A DNA stretch of 64,000 bases from Bacillus paralicheniformis (GCF_001042485.2 NZ_LBMN02000008.1:1-64000), one strand, 5' to 3'; positions 9,724-19,513 are shown, counted from the stretch's first letter. A program made the numbers and translations. The notes: generated by a model from the sequence alone, not told the origin.

Positions 9724-9748
9724 ATTGTATGAGATGGAACTATACAAT
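9724..9748. promoter_or_regulatory. inverted repeat, candidate operator upstream of the adhesin
   Basis: ATTGTAT (9724-9730) and ATACAAT (9742-9748) form a perfect 7-bp inverted repeat with an 11-base spacer, about 200 bases upstream of the adhesin start. It could be a binding site for the adjacent regulator or part of a promoter. Function is a guess. Confidence 0.3.
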
Positions 9749-9782
9749 TTCTGAACATCGGCATGTAAGCTGAAAATGGCAT

Positions 9783-9807
9783 AAAAAAAAGACCGGCTGA
9801 TCCGGTC
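9783..9807 (-). terminator. terminator of the response-regulator gene
   Basis: GACCGG (9791-9796) pairs with CCGGTC (9802-9807), followed on the minus strand by eight T residues. It lies just past the regulator stop codon. Confidence 0.9.
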
Positions 9808-9814
9808 CTCGTGT

Positions 9815-10906
9815 TTACATTTCATTCATTTTGTCCTTGATGAGTTTGTAGCGCTCATACTCCTTGATCGCTTCTTCTACATTCCCGGTTTTATTAAACA
9901 GCTGCATCTTGTATTGGATGATTTTATGATCGTACGGTTCGAATTTCTCGACCTGCAGACATATATCAAGCGCCCGGCGGTAGTCTTTTTCACGAATAAG
10001 GAAATCGACCAGTTCATAAGCTTTTCCAAGCCATATCCGGGCAAGCCGTGTCTTTTCGGGTTCGGCCCACAAATAACCGTGTTCCATAAAGTAATGGTTT
10101 TCGTATGCAAGCAGCAATTCCATGTGCCGGTTGATCGTCGCCATATGAATTGGAGGAGCCTCTTTCAGCGACTTTTCCCATTCGTCAGCATCCACTTTCA
10201 CACCGGAAATCCGGAGGACATATCCGGTGTCAGTCTTCTCAATGGATTGGCTGAAAGGAAGCCTTTCGATTAATTTTCTGATTTGATAAATCGCCGTATA
10301 CAGCTGGGTGCTCGCTTTAGAGACATCATGGTCAGGCCAGAACAGGTCGATCAACACGTCTTTGCTGATCACATGGCCGTGATGATGAAGCAAATACGCG
10401 TAAATTTCGCGTGCTTTGGACGTTCTCCACTTTACGGGTATATATGTTTTGACATCCTTCTCCGTTTTGTAAAATTGCAAACTCCCAAAACATTGAATGA
10501 AATAGTCTCCTCCGCCGTTTTCCGCGGAAGCCTTCAGCAAGCTGTTTTCTCTGATCCGTTCAACCGTCTTCACGAGCCGGACGTAATCGACGGGTTTAAG
10601 CAAATAATCCATCGCATTTAATTCAAATGCTTTTATGGCAAAATCGTTATAGGCCGTGATAAAAACAACCTGAATGTTTTCATTCATCGATTGAATCGCT
10701 TCAGCGAGCTCAATCCCGTTGATCCCCGGCATTTCAATGTCAAGAAACACCGTGTCTATATCCTGAATATCCGGATACTCCATAACATCAGCCGGATCTT
10801 GAAACATTTCAATGGATCGAAAACAATTTGTTCGTTCAAGCATATTTTTAAAATGAAGCAATGCCAATTCCTCATCATCCACAATTAACGCTTTCACGAC
10901 ACCCAC
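9815..10906 (-). CDS. response regulator, REC plus winged-helix plus BTAD (SARP-like)
   Basis: A 363-residue DNA-binding regulator. Residues 4-120 are a receiver domain: acidic DD at 10-11, phospho-acceptor Asp56 in FLDIEMPG and the conserved Lys in LLKPVD. A winged-helix segment (about 145-225, with REIYAYLLHHHG and DLFWPD) and a helical BTAD-type domain (about 230-360) follow. This layout recalls SARP activators rather than common OmpR or NarL regulators. It is divergent from a hybrid kinase, its obvious partner, and lies upstream of the adhesin on the same strand, which it may control. It has its own terminator. Confidence 0.85.
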   Translation of the reverse strand: MGVVKALIVDDEELALLHFKNMLERTNCFRSIEMFQDPADVMEYPDIQDIDTVFLDIEMPGINGIELAEAIQSMNENIQVVFITAYNDFAIKAFELNAMDYLLKPVDYVRLVKTVERIRENSLLKASAENGGGDYFIQCFGSLQFYKTEKDVKTYIPVKWRTSKAREIYAYLLHHHGHVISKDVLIDLFWPDHDVSKASTQLYTAIYQIRKLIERLPFSQSIEKTDTGYVLRISGVKVDADEWEKSLKEAPPIHMATINRHMELLLAYENHYFMEHGYLWAEPEKTRLARIWLGKAYELVDFLIREKDYRRALDICLQVEKFEPYDHKIIQYKMQLFNKTGNVEEAIKEYERYKLIKDKMNEM

Positions 10907-11072
10907 CCCAATTTCATCGAGTCATCTGGAAATTATTATAATGATTATATCATGTCAATGGCCCTACTTAGTTGGATTCATTTTCTTATTCTTGTCGTTT
11001 ATTAACATTGAAGAGTACAATATTCATATGGATTCGACAAGACTGCAGCAGGCTGAATGAGGAGTGCTGATA

Positions 11073-14000
11073 TTGAAAAAGCTATTTGTTTTCCTTTCGA
11101 TTATTCTCGGCTATGCCGGCTTCTTTTTTATTTTCTTATTCATTAACAATCAACTGTCCGATCAGAATTACCCTGAAGCAAAGCAAGGAATCATCAATCT
11201 GGAAACATGGGATTTTCAGAAAGATGGGAACATCGCGCTCACCGGGGAATGGACACTCTATCGAAACCAGCTTCTCTCGCCAAAGGCGATCCATTCAGGC
11301 ATTGGAAAAGCCCCCATTTATTCCGCTGTGCCTAACAATGTTAAACTTACCGATTCAGGGGAAAACGTGGATTACGGTACATACAGACTGATGATCCGGT
11401 CAAAGCAGGACAATGAGATGTTCGGAATCAGCACCTCTTTTATTAACAGCGCAAACCGAATTTATTTCAACGGCAAATTGATCGGGCAGAGCGGAACTCC
11501 TTCAAGTAAAGCGAATTTCAGGGCTCAAAACAGGCCTTATACGAGTTTTTTCGAGATTCACCGCGGGGACAACGAGCTGATTGTACAATTTTCGAACTTC
11601 AAAAAAACACCTTCATGGGGAATAGAAAAACCGATTACCTTCGGAACGCAGCAGAACATTTTACACCAAAGCAAAATTTCTTTCTTTAATGAAACCAGCA
11701 TGATCACGGCATTCTTCATTACCGGTTTATACTTTCTCGGCTTTTTCCTGCATCGAAAAAAGGATAAGCACTTATTCTTTTTTTCCACGATGTGTCTTCT
11801 TTTTTCAGTCATTGTGCTTTTAATCGGACGAGAACGAATGATCTTTCTTTTCTTTCCGTCTGTTTCATTCTCGGCTTTAAGCGTAATGAGGGCAACCACA
11901 ATGGTGCTTGTCAGTATAGCGGTTTTTCTCTATCTCTATTTCGCTTACAGAGAAATCGTTTCAAAAAAATGGATAATCGCCGCGACTGCATTTTCTGCAC
12001 TGGTTTTGTTGATTGATTTTATATCATGGGGTTTTACAGACCGTCTCGCATATATATTGCATTCCGTTCTTGCCGTCACGACTTTGATTTATATTACGTA
12101 TGTGTTTGCGATTGCTGCCCTTCGGAAAATGAAAGGCAGTCTTTATCTTACGATTGCAGCGATTTCAATGAGCGCATTCGTCATTTTAACGACCGTTTCT
12201 GCTTACAGCGGCAAAAGAGGCTTTTCGTTCAATTCGCTCTATGCCGTGCCGTCAATCATCGCTTTGCTGGCGGCTGTTCTGATGATGGCGCAGCAATTCG
12301 CAGGCGCATTCCGCGAGAATGAAGTCCTATCCTTGAAATTGCTCAGAATGAATCGATTAAAAGACGAATTTATCGCCAAAACATCGCATGAATTTAAAAC
12401 GCCGCTGAACAGCATGATTAATATATGCCAGACCCTTTTGGCAAGGAAAAGCAAAAGGACGGTAGAGGAAGAAAAAGAAAATCTGCAGCTGGTCATCCGC
12501 ATGGGATACAGGCTCTCCAGCCTGGTGAATGACATTCTCGATTTGGAAAAAATGAAGCAGGGCATGCTGCAGATTCAAGCCGTTCCTGTCGATACCCATT
12601 CAGCGATCAGTACGGAAATGGGCTTCTATCGGCTGTTGTCAAAAAATAAACAGGTCCAGATTGTAAACCTGGTTCCATCCGGACTGCCGCTCGTCTTGGC
12701 TGACGAAAACCGCTTCCGGCAAATCATGACCAACCTGGTAGATAACGCAATCAAGTATACGCCGGAGGGACAAATTACGCTCTCTGCCGAGAGGATCAAC
12801 CAAGAGAAGGTCAAAATCACTGTAGCAGATACAGGAGTCGGCATACCAAAGGCCGTCCGTCAATCGATATTCGAATCTTTTCAACAAGCAAAAAACCATA
12901 AAGATGACGGAGCCGGGCTCGGTTTAAGCATCGTCAGACAGCTCGTTCAGCTTCAAAATGGGGAGATCTGGGTAGAATCGGAAGAAGGGAAAGGATCGGC
13001 ATTTCATTTCACACTGCCTGTCGCAAAGGATGACTCGCTTCTTGACGATAAGGAGAACGTGCCTCAACAGCAAGCCGTCAGGAGTTTGCCCGATGTTTCA
13101 ATCAGCACGCCGTATTATTCAAAGAAAATGGATGCTCCAACTGTTCTGATCGTCGATGATAACATTGAAAGCTTAAAAATTTTGGCCGATATGCTTGAAG
13201 GCGTTCCTTATCAAGTCATCGCAGCAAAAAGCGGCAAAGAGGCTCTCGAAGTCGCCTCCCGATCAAAGCTTGACTTGGTGATTTTGGATCTGATGATGCC
13301 CGATATGACAGGGTTTGAAGTCTCTATGAAAATCCGTGAAAGATTCACAATGGTGGAACTTCCGGTTCTCATTATTACGGCAGCCATCATCGATCATGAT
13401 AAATACAAGGCTTTTCACGCCGGGGCAAATGACATTTTGCAAAAACCGTACAACTACACTGAATTTGCAGCCCGCGTTAAAAACCTGATCATGATGAAAG
13501 ATACGGCAGCCCAAGCGACCAATATGGAGATGGCATTCCTCCAATCGCAGATCAAACCGCATTTTCTTTTCAACGTATTAAATACAATTATCGCGCTCAG
13601 TCATTTGGATATTGAAAAAGCACGCGAAGTAACGGCTGATTTTACAAACTACTTAAGAATGAGTTTTGATTTTCAAAATACATCAGGGATGAGTTCTTTC
13701 AAACATGAACTGTCGATTGTGAATTCGTATCTTTCTATTGAAAAAACGCGCTTCGGCGATCGGCTGGACGTCATTTACGATATTGACGAAGACATTGACT
13801 TTGCCCTTCCGCCATTAATGATTCAGCCTCTTGTCGAAAATGCCGTCCACCACGGGATCAGCAAAAAAAGAGGCGGAGGCTGGATCAAGCTGACGGCAAA
13901 AAAAGAAAGCGAAAACCGCTATTATATCAAGATAGAGGACAATGGAATCGGCATGCCGCCGGAAAAACAACACGATATCTTTTCCTCTCATTTCACTCAT

Positions 14001-14138
14001 AGCGTCGGTATGAAAAATATCAACCGAAGACTGAAGCACTTCTGCGGGAGCGAACTGAATATCGAGAGTGCGCCGGATGACGGAACCGCTGTCTCAATGG
14101 TCATTTCTATCAACGAATCGGCGGACGTCTCAGTATAG
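11073..14138 (+). CDS. hybrid sensor kinase with HisKA and LytS-type kinase cores
   Basis: About 1021 residues in an unusual order. An N-terminal membrane helix is followed by an extracellular beta domain (about 40-200) and seven membrane helices, as in 7TMR-DISM receptors. Then come HisKA with His439 in TSHEFKTPLN, HATPase (DNAIKYTPEG, GAGLGLS), a receiver with Asp739 in ILDLMMPD, and a second kinase of LytS type with His830 in QIKPHFLFN plus HATPase (ENAVHHG, DNGIGM). I choose the TTG at 11073, with AGGAG eight bases upstream, over the GTG at 11064, which overlaps that site. Divergent from its likely partner regulator. The signal is unknown; a carbohydrate-like ligand is possible. Confidence 0.88.
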   Translation: MKKLFVFLSIILGYAGFFFIFLFINNQLSDQNYPEAKQGIINLETWDFQKDGNIALTGEWTLYRNQLLSPKAIHSGIGKAPIYSAVPNNVKLTDSGENVDYGTYRLMIRSKQDNEMFGISTSFINSANRIYFNGKLIGQSGTPSSKANFRAQNRPYTSFFEIHRGDNELIVQFSNFKKTPSWGIEKPITFGTQQNILHQSKISFFNETSMITAFFITGLYFLGFFLHRKKDKHLFFFSTMCLLFSVIVLLIGRERMIFLFFPSVSFSALSVMRATTMVLVSIAVFLYLYFAYREIVSKKWIIAATAFSALVLLIDFISWGFTDRLAYILHSVLAVTTLIYITYVFAIAALRKMKGSLYLTIAAISMSAFVILTTVSAYSGKRGFSFNSLYAVPSIIALLAAVLMMAQQFAGAFRENEVLSLKLLRMNRLKDEFIAKTSHEFKTPLNSMINICQTLLARKSKRTVEEEKENLQLVIRMGYRLSSLVNDILDLEKMKQGMLQIQAVPVDTHSAISTEMGFYRLLSKNKQVQIVNLVPSGLPLVLADENRFRQIMTNLVDNAIKYTPEGQITLSAERINQEKVKITVADTGVGIPKAVRQSIFESFQQAKNHKDDGAGLGLSIVRQLVQLQNGEIWVESEEGKGSAFHFTLPVAKDDSLLDDKENVPQQQAVRSLPDVSISTPYYSKKMDAPTVLIVDDNIESLKILADMLEGVPYQVIAAKSGKEALEVASRSKLDLVILDLMMPDMTGFEVSMKIRERFTMVELPVLIITAAIIDHDKYKAFHAGANDILQKPYNYTEFAARVKNLIMMKDTAAQATNMEMAFLQSQIKPHFLFNVLNTIIALSHLDIEKAREVTADFTNYLRMSFDFQNTSGMSSFKHELSIVNSYLSIEKTRFGDRLDVIYDIDEDIDFALPPLMIQPLVENAVHHGISKKRGGGWIKLTAKKESENRYYIKIEDNGIGMPPEKQHDIFSSHFTHSVGMKNINRRLKHFCGSELNIESAPDDGTAVSMVISINESADVSV

Positions 14139-14169
14139 GTTTTAACCTGAAGACAGAACGGCCTCCTCA

Positions 14170-14198
14170 GCTTGCCGGCAAAGTCGGCAAGCTTTTTT
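14170..14198 (+). terminator. terminator of the hybrid kinase gene
   Basis: GCTTGCCG (14170-14177) pairs with CGGCAAGC (14185-14192), followed by six T residues. Confidence 0.9.
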
Positions 14199-14341
14199 AC
14201 GCAGTAAATCAGGTGTGTGCTTCCTCCCCTCTGTACAATTTGACCCTGTCCTTTGTAAGAACACGGCCTCTTTTTCTATACGATTCAATATGTTATAGTA
14301 GAAAACTGTTTTTACATATACCATAGGAGGTTTGTTCATCA

Positions 14342-15514
14342 ATGGAAAATTTCAGCTATTACAATCCAACGAAATTGATCTTCGGAAAAGGCCAGCTTGA
14401 ACAGTTAAGAAAAGAATTAAAGGAATACGGAAAAAATGTATTGCTTGTTTATGGAGGCGGCAGTATTAAAAAGAACGGTCTTTATGACGAAGTTACGCGC
14501 GTGTTGAAAGAAGAAGGCGCTGACATGCACGAGCTTTCCGGAGTAGAACCAAATCCGCGTCTTGCTACGGTTAAAAAAGGGATCGAATTGTGTGCCCGGC
14601 ATGAAATCGATTTTCTCCTCGCTGTCGGCGGAGGAAGCGTCATCGACTGCACAAAAGCGATTGCTGCAGGAGCAAAATACGACGGCGACCCTTGGGATAT
14701 CTTCAGCAAAAAAACGACAGCAAAAGACGCCCTGCCGTTTGGTACGATTTTAACCTTAGCTGCAACCGGATCTGAAATGAACCCCGATTCCGTCATTACA
14801 AACTGGGAAACGAATGAAAAATATGTATGGGGAAGCGATGTCACGCATCCGAAGTTCTCCATTTTAGACCCTGAAAATACGTTCAGCGTCCCGGAAAACC
14901 AAACGGTTTACGGCATTGTTGATATGATGAGCCATGTGTTTGAACAATATTTTCATAATGTCAAAAACACGCCGCTTCAGGACAGAATGTGCTTTTCCGT
15001 TTTGCAAACGGTCATCGAAACGGCACCGAAGCTGTTGGAAGACCTGCAAAACTATGAGCACCGGGAAACCATTTTATACGCAGGCACAATCGCTTTGAAT
15101 GGCACGCTGCAAATGGGCTATTTCGGCGATTGGGCTTCCCATACAATGGAGCACGCCGTTTCGGCCGTTTACGACATTCCGCATGCGGGCGGCCTTGCGA
15201 TCTTGTTCCCGAACTGGATGAGATATACGCTTGATACGAATGTCAGCCGCTTCAAAGCCCTTATGCTGAACATGTTTGACATTGAAACAGAAGGCAAAAC
15301 CGATAAAGACATCGCGCTTGAAGGAATCGATAAGCTGTCCGCGTTCTGGACAAGCCTTGGCGCTCCTTCCCGCCTTGCCGACTACGGCATCGGGGAAGAA
15401 AAGCTCGATCTGATCGCAGACATCGCCGCTAAAGAAATCGAGCACGGCGGCTTCGCCAATTTCCAAAAACTAAACAAAGATGACGTACTCGCCATTCTCC
15501 GGGCTTCTCTATAA
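14342..15514 (+). CDS. iron-containing NAD(P)H-dependent alcohol (butanol) dehydrogenase, YugJ/YugK-like
   Basis: A 390-residue group III alcohol dehydrogenase interconverting aldehydes and alcohols with NAD(P)H in the cytosol. The coenzyme loop [11 protein letters not shown] (about residues 98-108) is visible. Metal ligands are expected around [29 protein letters not shown] and the preceding Asp. Length is normal for the family. AGGAGG lies ten bases before the ATG. It is monocistronic with a strong shared terminator. From memory it is close to B. subtilis YugJ/YugK. Physiological substrate is not evident. Confidence 0.88.
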   Translation: MENFSYYNPTKLIFGKGQLEQLRKELKEYGKNVLLVYGGGSIKKNGLYDEVTRVLKEEGADMHELSGVEPNPRLATVKKGIELCARHEIDFLLAVGGGSVIDCTKAIAAGAKYDGDPWDIFSKKTTAKDALPFGTILTLAATGSEMNPDSVITNWETNEKYVWGSDVTHPKFSILDPENTFSVPENQTVYGIVDMMSHVFEQYFHNVKNTPLQDRMCFSVLQTVIETAPKLLEDLQNYEHRETILYAGTIALNGTLQMGYFGDWASHTMEHAVSAVYDIPHAGGLAILFPNWMRYTLDTNVSRFKALMLNMFDIETEGKTDKDIALEGIDKLSAFWTSLGAPSRLADYGIGEEKLDLIADIAAKEIEHGGFANFQKLNKDDVLAILRASL

Positions 15515-15520
15515 CAACAA

Positions 15521-15551
15521 AAGGACGGAATCAAGTGATTCCGTCCTTATC
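15521..15551. terminator. bidirectional terminator between convergent genes
   Basis: AAGGACGGAATCA (15521-15533) pairs with TGATTCCGTCCTT (15536-15548), with A/T-rich flanks on both sides. It serves the dehydrogenase (+) and the Bcr/CflA transporter (-). Confidence 0.9.
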
Positions 15552-15552
15552 T

Positions 15553-16758
15553 TTACCGCTCCCCCTGTCTTTCCCGTGTTAAGGCAAAAAAGGTGAAAGA
15601 TCCGATCACAGCTGTGATAAACATGATCGCACCCATTGGAACGGCCGTTGTTTCATTCATTCCAACGAGAGGCGAAACGATCGAACCGAGCAGAAGCGGA
15701 AGCATGCCGAGCATCGCGCTTGCACTGCCCGCACGGTGTCCCTGGTTTTCCATCGCCAGCGTAAATGTGCTTGTCAACGTCATTCCGATGGTTATCATGT
15801 AGATAAAGATGGAAATGACAATCGCTGCAAGCGGTCCTTTCAAAATCGTCATCGTCAGGAGAACGGATGTCGCGATGACAGCGGTAATAACCGCGATCCG
15901 CAAGAGCTTCCTCTCATGAATGATTCCCCCGAAACGCCCGATGATAAAGCTTCCCGAAATAATGGCGAGGCCGTTAATGCCGAACAGCACGCTGAACACT
16001 TGAGGAGAAACCCCATAGATGTCCTGATATACAAAAGGGGTTCCGGACACGTATGCAAAGCTGCCTCCGTGAATGAAACCGACAGTCAGCGCATAGCCGA
16101 TGAAAGACCGGTCCTTCAACAAGCTCCCCATCGTTTTGAGAGACGAACCGATTGAGCTTGGAATCCGTTTGTCAGGCGGCAATGTTTCAGTCAATTTCAT
16201 TGAGATAACGAGCACTAGGAACAATCCGATCAATGATAGAGTATAAAAAATCGTATGCCAAGTAGCGAACGGCAAAAGCAGGATGGCTCCCCCCGTCATC
16301 GGTGCGACCATTGGCGCAACCGCGGTGATCACCATTAAAAGCGAGAAAAATTTAGAAAGCTCTCTGCCTGTAAACACGTCCCGTACAATGGCGCGCGACA
16401 GCACAATTCCCGCCGAAGCGGTAAAACCCTGTAAAAAACGACCAATGACCAGCATAATAATGTTCGGGGAAAGCGCGCAAAACAAAGAAGACAACGCAAA
16501 TAAAAAGATGGATATTAATAAGGGCTTCCGTCTTCCTTGTGCATCACTGACCGGCCCAATAACGAGCTGACCAAACGTAAGCCCGATCAAACACGCTGTT
16601 AAGCTTAGCTGTACGAGCGAGGCTCCAGCTGATAAATCATCGGCAATTTCGGGAAAGCTTGGCAAATACATATCGATATTCAGCGGGCCCAGTATCGCAA
16701 GCATGCCGAGCAGAAAAGCCAATGCAAGGCGTTCCTTTCCTGTTGGATTATGGAGCAT
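15553..16758 (-). CDS. Bcr/CflA-family multidrug efflux MFS transporter
   Basis: A 401-residue, 12-helix major-facilitator exporter of the Bcr/CflA drug-resistance subfamily, probably pumping out drugs or small metabolites with protons. Signatures are LGPLNIDMYLPSFPEIA in helix 1, the motif-A region GPVSDAQGRRKPLL, and GFTASAGIVLSRAIVRD in helix 5. I start at the ATG at 16758 (MLHNPTGKE) with AAAGG upstream; an in-frame extension to 16848 lacks a ribosome site. Monocistronic. Substrate cannot be read from the sequence. Confidence 0.87.
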   Translation of the reverse strand: MLHNPTGKERLALAFLLGMLAILGPLNIDMYLPSFPEIADDLSAGASLVQLSLTACLIGLTFGQLVIGPVSDAQGRRKPLLISIFLFALSSLFCALSPNIIMLVIGRFLQGFTASAGIVLSRAIVRDVFTGRELSKFFSLLMVITAVAPMVAPMTGGAILLLPFATWHTIFYTLSLIGLFLVLVISMKLTETLPPDKRIPSSIGSSLKTMGSLLKDRSFIGYALTVGFIHGGSFAYVSGTPFVYQDIYGVSPQVFSVLFGINGLAIISGSFIIGRFGGIIHERKLLRIAVITAVIATSVLLTMTILKGPLAAIVISIFIYMITIGMTLTSTFTLAMENQGHRAGSASAMLGMLPLLLGSIVSPLVGMNETTAVPMGAIMFITAVIGSFTFFALTRERQGER

Positions 16759-16955
16759 AGTATCAAACCTTTCTTTCAAGCTAGTAAAATATATTGTTTC
16801 ATCATGAAATAAACTAGAGGATCGCAAAACATTTGTATATTGTAACATATTTTTTTGGCTGTGAAAGAGGATTGCTCATGACCGGTTAAGATCGGAGATC
16901 GAATCGGTCAGATGATTTATAATTGAAGTGAAACACAGGAAGGAGTTATCTTAAC

Positions 16956-17405
16956 TTGAATGCAGTAAACACTGTAGGTTGCTTTACAATTGTGGAAAAT
17001 AGCAAAGGAAAAATACTTCTGGTTAAAAGAAAAGATTATCCTGTCTGGGACTTGCCAGGAGGCAGAATGGAAAAGCACGAGCAGCCGGAAACATGCGCCA
17101 TGAGGGAAATGGAAGAAGAAACAGGCTACCGTGTTTCTATTATGTGCAAAATAGGAGAGTACGATCAACCGCAATATCATGACATACAGTACATCTATTC
17201 AGGAAAATTACTAGGTGGGGAACCCATTAAACAAGGGCCGGAAACAGCAAAAATCGGATGGTTTCGCAAAGATAGATTACCTTTGTTAATGGTTCCCCAT
17301 AGAAGAAAACAAATAAAAAATTTTACAAAACATCATAACAAACTAGTAAAAGAAACTTTAAAAACACCTTATTTGATTAGATTTATCACGAAATTCAAGA
17401 AATAA
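16956..17405 (+). CDS. Nudix hydrolase
   Basis: A 149-residue pyrophosphohydrolase. The Nudix box is complete: GGRMEKHEQPETCAMREMEE with the following ETGY (about residues 36-59) fits G-x5-E-x7-REUxEExGU and supplies the Mg-binding glutamates. Translation likely starts at the TTG at 16956, since GGAAGGAG lies about ten bases upstream and no in-frame ATG fits. The basic C-terminus (KTPYLIRFITKFKK) is unusual. Substrate unknown; ADP-ribose, NTP or mRNA-cap-like substrates are all possible in this family. Confidence 0.85.
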   Translation: MNAVNTVGCFTIVENSKGKILLVKRKDYPVWDLPGGRMEKHEQPETCAMREMEEETGYRVSIMCKIGEYDQPQYHDIQYIYSGKLLGGEPIKQGPETAKIGWFRKDRLPLLMVPHRRKQIKNFTKHHNKLVKETLKTPYLIRFITKFKK

Positions 17406-17428
17406 CAGCCTCTTTTTATGTTTAAGCA

Positions 17429-19324
17429 TTATTTCATCGCTTTGACGATAAGCGATGCCAAAGCTTCGGTCCCTTTCGGCATCAGGTGTACGCCGTCAGC
17501 GGTGAAATATTCGGGATGTTTCAGGGCTTCAGTATGCCAATCGACCAATGTCACGTTTTGACGGCTGTCCGCTTGCTTCCGAAGCGATTCATTCACCTTG
17601 CTCTCCCACTGACGGGGGACGCGCGTGTTCACGAGATAGACATCAGCGTTTGAGAACGCATCAAGCAAAGCGTCCATCTGACTGTCCGTAAAATAGCCGT
17701 TTGTTCCCAGTTCAATCACGACGGCTTTGTCCGAATGATTAAAGGAAGCGTAGGTTGATGTCAATTGAAGCGCTTCCCTCACTTGCCTTCCAACCTGACC
17801 GTCGATTGTGATTCCCGGAATTTTCTTACGCAGGCTGGAAGCAATGTCAAGCATGACCGAATCCCCGACAGCCAATACCTCTTTCTCGATATGATCAGGC
17901 TCTTTTTCCGCAGACTGCTCATCTTTTGTATTTGACGATTCATCCCCGCCGGCTTTCTGCCGGCTTTTAGTTTCATCATCTTTCCCGCTTTCAGCTTGTG
18001 CTTTCTTATCATCCTTCCGTTCTTCACTTTTGTCAGCCGGCTGATCCGCTGAGGCGCTTGTTTCCTCATAAGATTTGGAATAGGCCTGTTGCGGCTGTTT
18101 CTTTTCGTCGGCCAATCCCGACAGGCCTCCTGCAAAAATGAGGAGTGCGGCAAACATCAGTCCGATTGATATTTTGCTGGGAACGGAAGCGGTTTTCCAT
18201 TCCGTGATCTTATCCAGAAAAACCCGGCTTACAAACGGTTTAAAACCGTCTTGTCGGATTGGCTTCTCGATAAAGCGATACGAAAGTTCCGCCAGAATAA
18301 ACGTAACAGCGACCTTAATCGCAACATGCCAGAACACCGGATTTCCAATCTCTTGAACAGGTGTGCTCAGCACGATGACGGGATAGTGCCAAAGATAAAT
18401 GCCGTACGACCTTTTCCCGATCCAGCGCAGCGGCTTCACGGAAAGGACAAAGCCCAAGAAGCTGCTCGGATGACTGACGCATGCAATCAAAATCGCTGCG
18501 ATTATGCTGATCAGAAGCATTCCGCCATGATAGAGAAACGGGCTGAATTCATCGACAAAATAAATGCTCATCATAAGCAGCGCGAAAGCGGCAAGCTCAG
18601 TTCCGTGCAACACGTGCTTCAGGCTGCTTGGGAGCCTGTTCCCAGATAGTCTTTTCATCGGCCACACAAGGGCTAATGCGCATCCGATCAACAGCTCGAA
18701 GGCGCGCGTATCAGTCCCGTAATATACGCGGCTCGGATCGCCGCCAGGGATGTACAGGATGCTCATCCATACGGCTGAACAAAGCGCACACAGCACAACC
18801 GCCGCAGCCAGCCTCTCCCGCTTTTTAAATATGTAGATGCCCAACAGCAAAATGATCGGCCAGATGAAATAAAACTGTTCTTCAATCGCCAGTGACCACA
18901 AGTTTTTTAAAGGAGACGGCGATCCGAAACTATCAAAATATGAGAGGTCGTGAAAGATAAACCACCAATTGCTGACATATAAAAGAGAGGAGATCGCATC
19001 TCCCCGTACGGTATGCATCAGCTCTCTGTTAAACAAAGCGACCCATATGACGGTTGCGAAAATCATGAGCGTCGCCGCTGGAAGCAGCCGCCGTATCCGG
19101 CGCACCCAAAAATCTCTGAATGTGAGGGAAATGTCATTTCCATACGCCGGCAGGATAATCGATGTAATCAAATATCCTGATAAAACAAAAAAGATATCAA
19201 CGCCAATAAAGCCTCCGTCGGCCCAGCTCATGTTGAGGTGGTAAGCGATAACCGCCAAAACGGCAAAAGCCCGAAGCCCGTCTAACCCCGGTATGTAACG
19301 GTGTTGTTGTGTCTGATCTCGCAT
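17429..19324 (-). CDS. oatA: peptidoglycan O-acetyltransferase, OatA/YrhL-like
   Basis: A 631-residue membrane enzyme adding O-acetyl groups to MurNAc, which blocks lysozyme. Residues 10-370 are an acyltransferase-3 domain of about ten helices starting GLDGLRAFAVLAVIAYH. A charged Lys/Asp/Ser linker (about 400-465) leads to an extracytoplasmic SGNH hydrolase domain with the Ser motif AVGDSVMLD and the Asp-His motif DGVHLMP. It follows sigV and rsiV on the same strand, the order seen in B. subtilis (sigV-rsiV-yrhL). A hairpin separates it from rsiV, and ECF-like promoter motifs lie just upstream. GGAGG precedes the ATG. Confidence 0.88.
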   Translation of the reverse strand: MRDQTQQHRYIPGLDGLRAFAVLAVIAYHLNMSWADGGFIGVDIFFVLSGYLITSIILPAYGNDISLTFRDFWVRRIRRLLPAATLMIFATVIWVALFNRELMHTVRGDAISSLLYVSNWWFIFHDLSYFDSFGSPSPLKNLWSLAIEEQFYFIWPIILLLGIYIFKKRERLAAAVVLCALCSAVWMSILYIPGGDPSRVYYGTDTRAFELLIGCALALVWPMKRLSGNRLPSSLKHVLHGTELAAFALLMMSIYFVDEFSPFLYHGGMLLISIIAAILIACVSHPSSFLGFVLSVKPLRWIGKRSYGIYLWHYPVIVLSTPVQEIGNPVFWHVAIKVAVTFILAELSYRFIEKPIRQDGFKPFVSRVFLDKITEWKTASVPSKISIGLMFAALLIFAGGLSGLADEKKQPQQAYSKSYEETSASADQPADKSEERKDDKKAQAESGKDDETKSRQKAGGDESSNTKDEQSAEKEPDHIEKEVLAVGDSVMLDIASSLRKKIPGITIDGQVGRQVREALQLTSTYASFNHSDKAVVIELGTNGYFTDSQMDALLDAFSNADVYLVNTRVPRQWESKVNESLRKQADSRQNVTLVDWHTEALKHPEYFTADGVHLMPKGTEALASLIVKAMK

Positions 19325-19395
19325 GGTATTCCTCCAATGATATGTACGTACGGTTCTTCTTTATGTTTCGCGCCTTTTACGGCTCCGATATTATA

Positions 19396-19423
19396 GACGA
19401 AGTCAGGACCGTTTTTTGTTTCA
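19396..19423 (-). promoter_or_regulatory. candidate ECF (sigma-V) promoter upstream of oatA, proximal
   Basis: Minus-strand TGAAAC (19418-19423) and CGTC (19396-19399) are 18 bases apart. The hexamers fit ECF promoters, but the spacing is one or two bases longer than usual. Confidence 0.4.
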
Positions 19424-19455
19424 AAAAATCGTCATTTTTATCTACCCTGAATGAT

Positions 19456-19481
19456 GCCGTCTCTCTAGTATAAAAGTTTCA
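19456..19481 (-). promoter_or_regulatory. candidate ECF promoter upstream of oatA, distal
   Basis: Minus-strand TGAAAC (19476-19481) and CGGC (19456-19459) are 16 bases apart: ideal spacing but one mismatch in the -10 CGTC. It is an alternative to the proximal candidate. Confidence 0.35.
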
Positions 19482-19513
19482 AGCTGAATATGGTGTTACA
19501 AAGTTGTAAAAAG

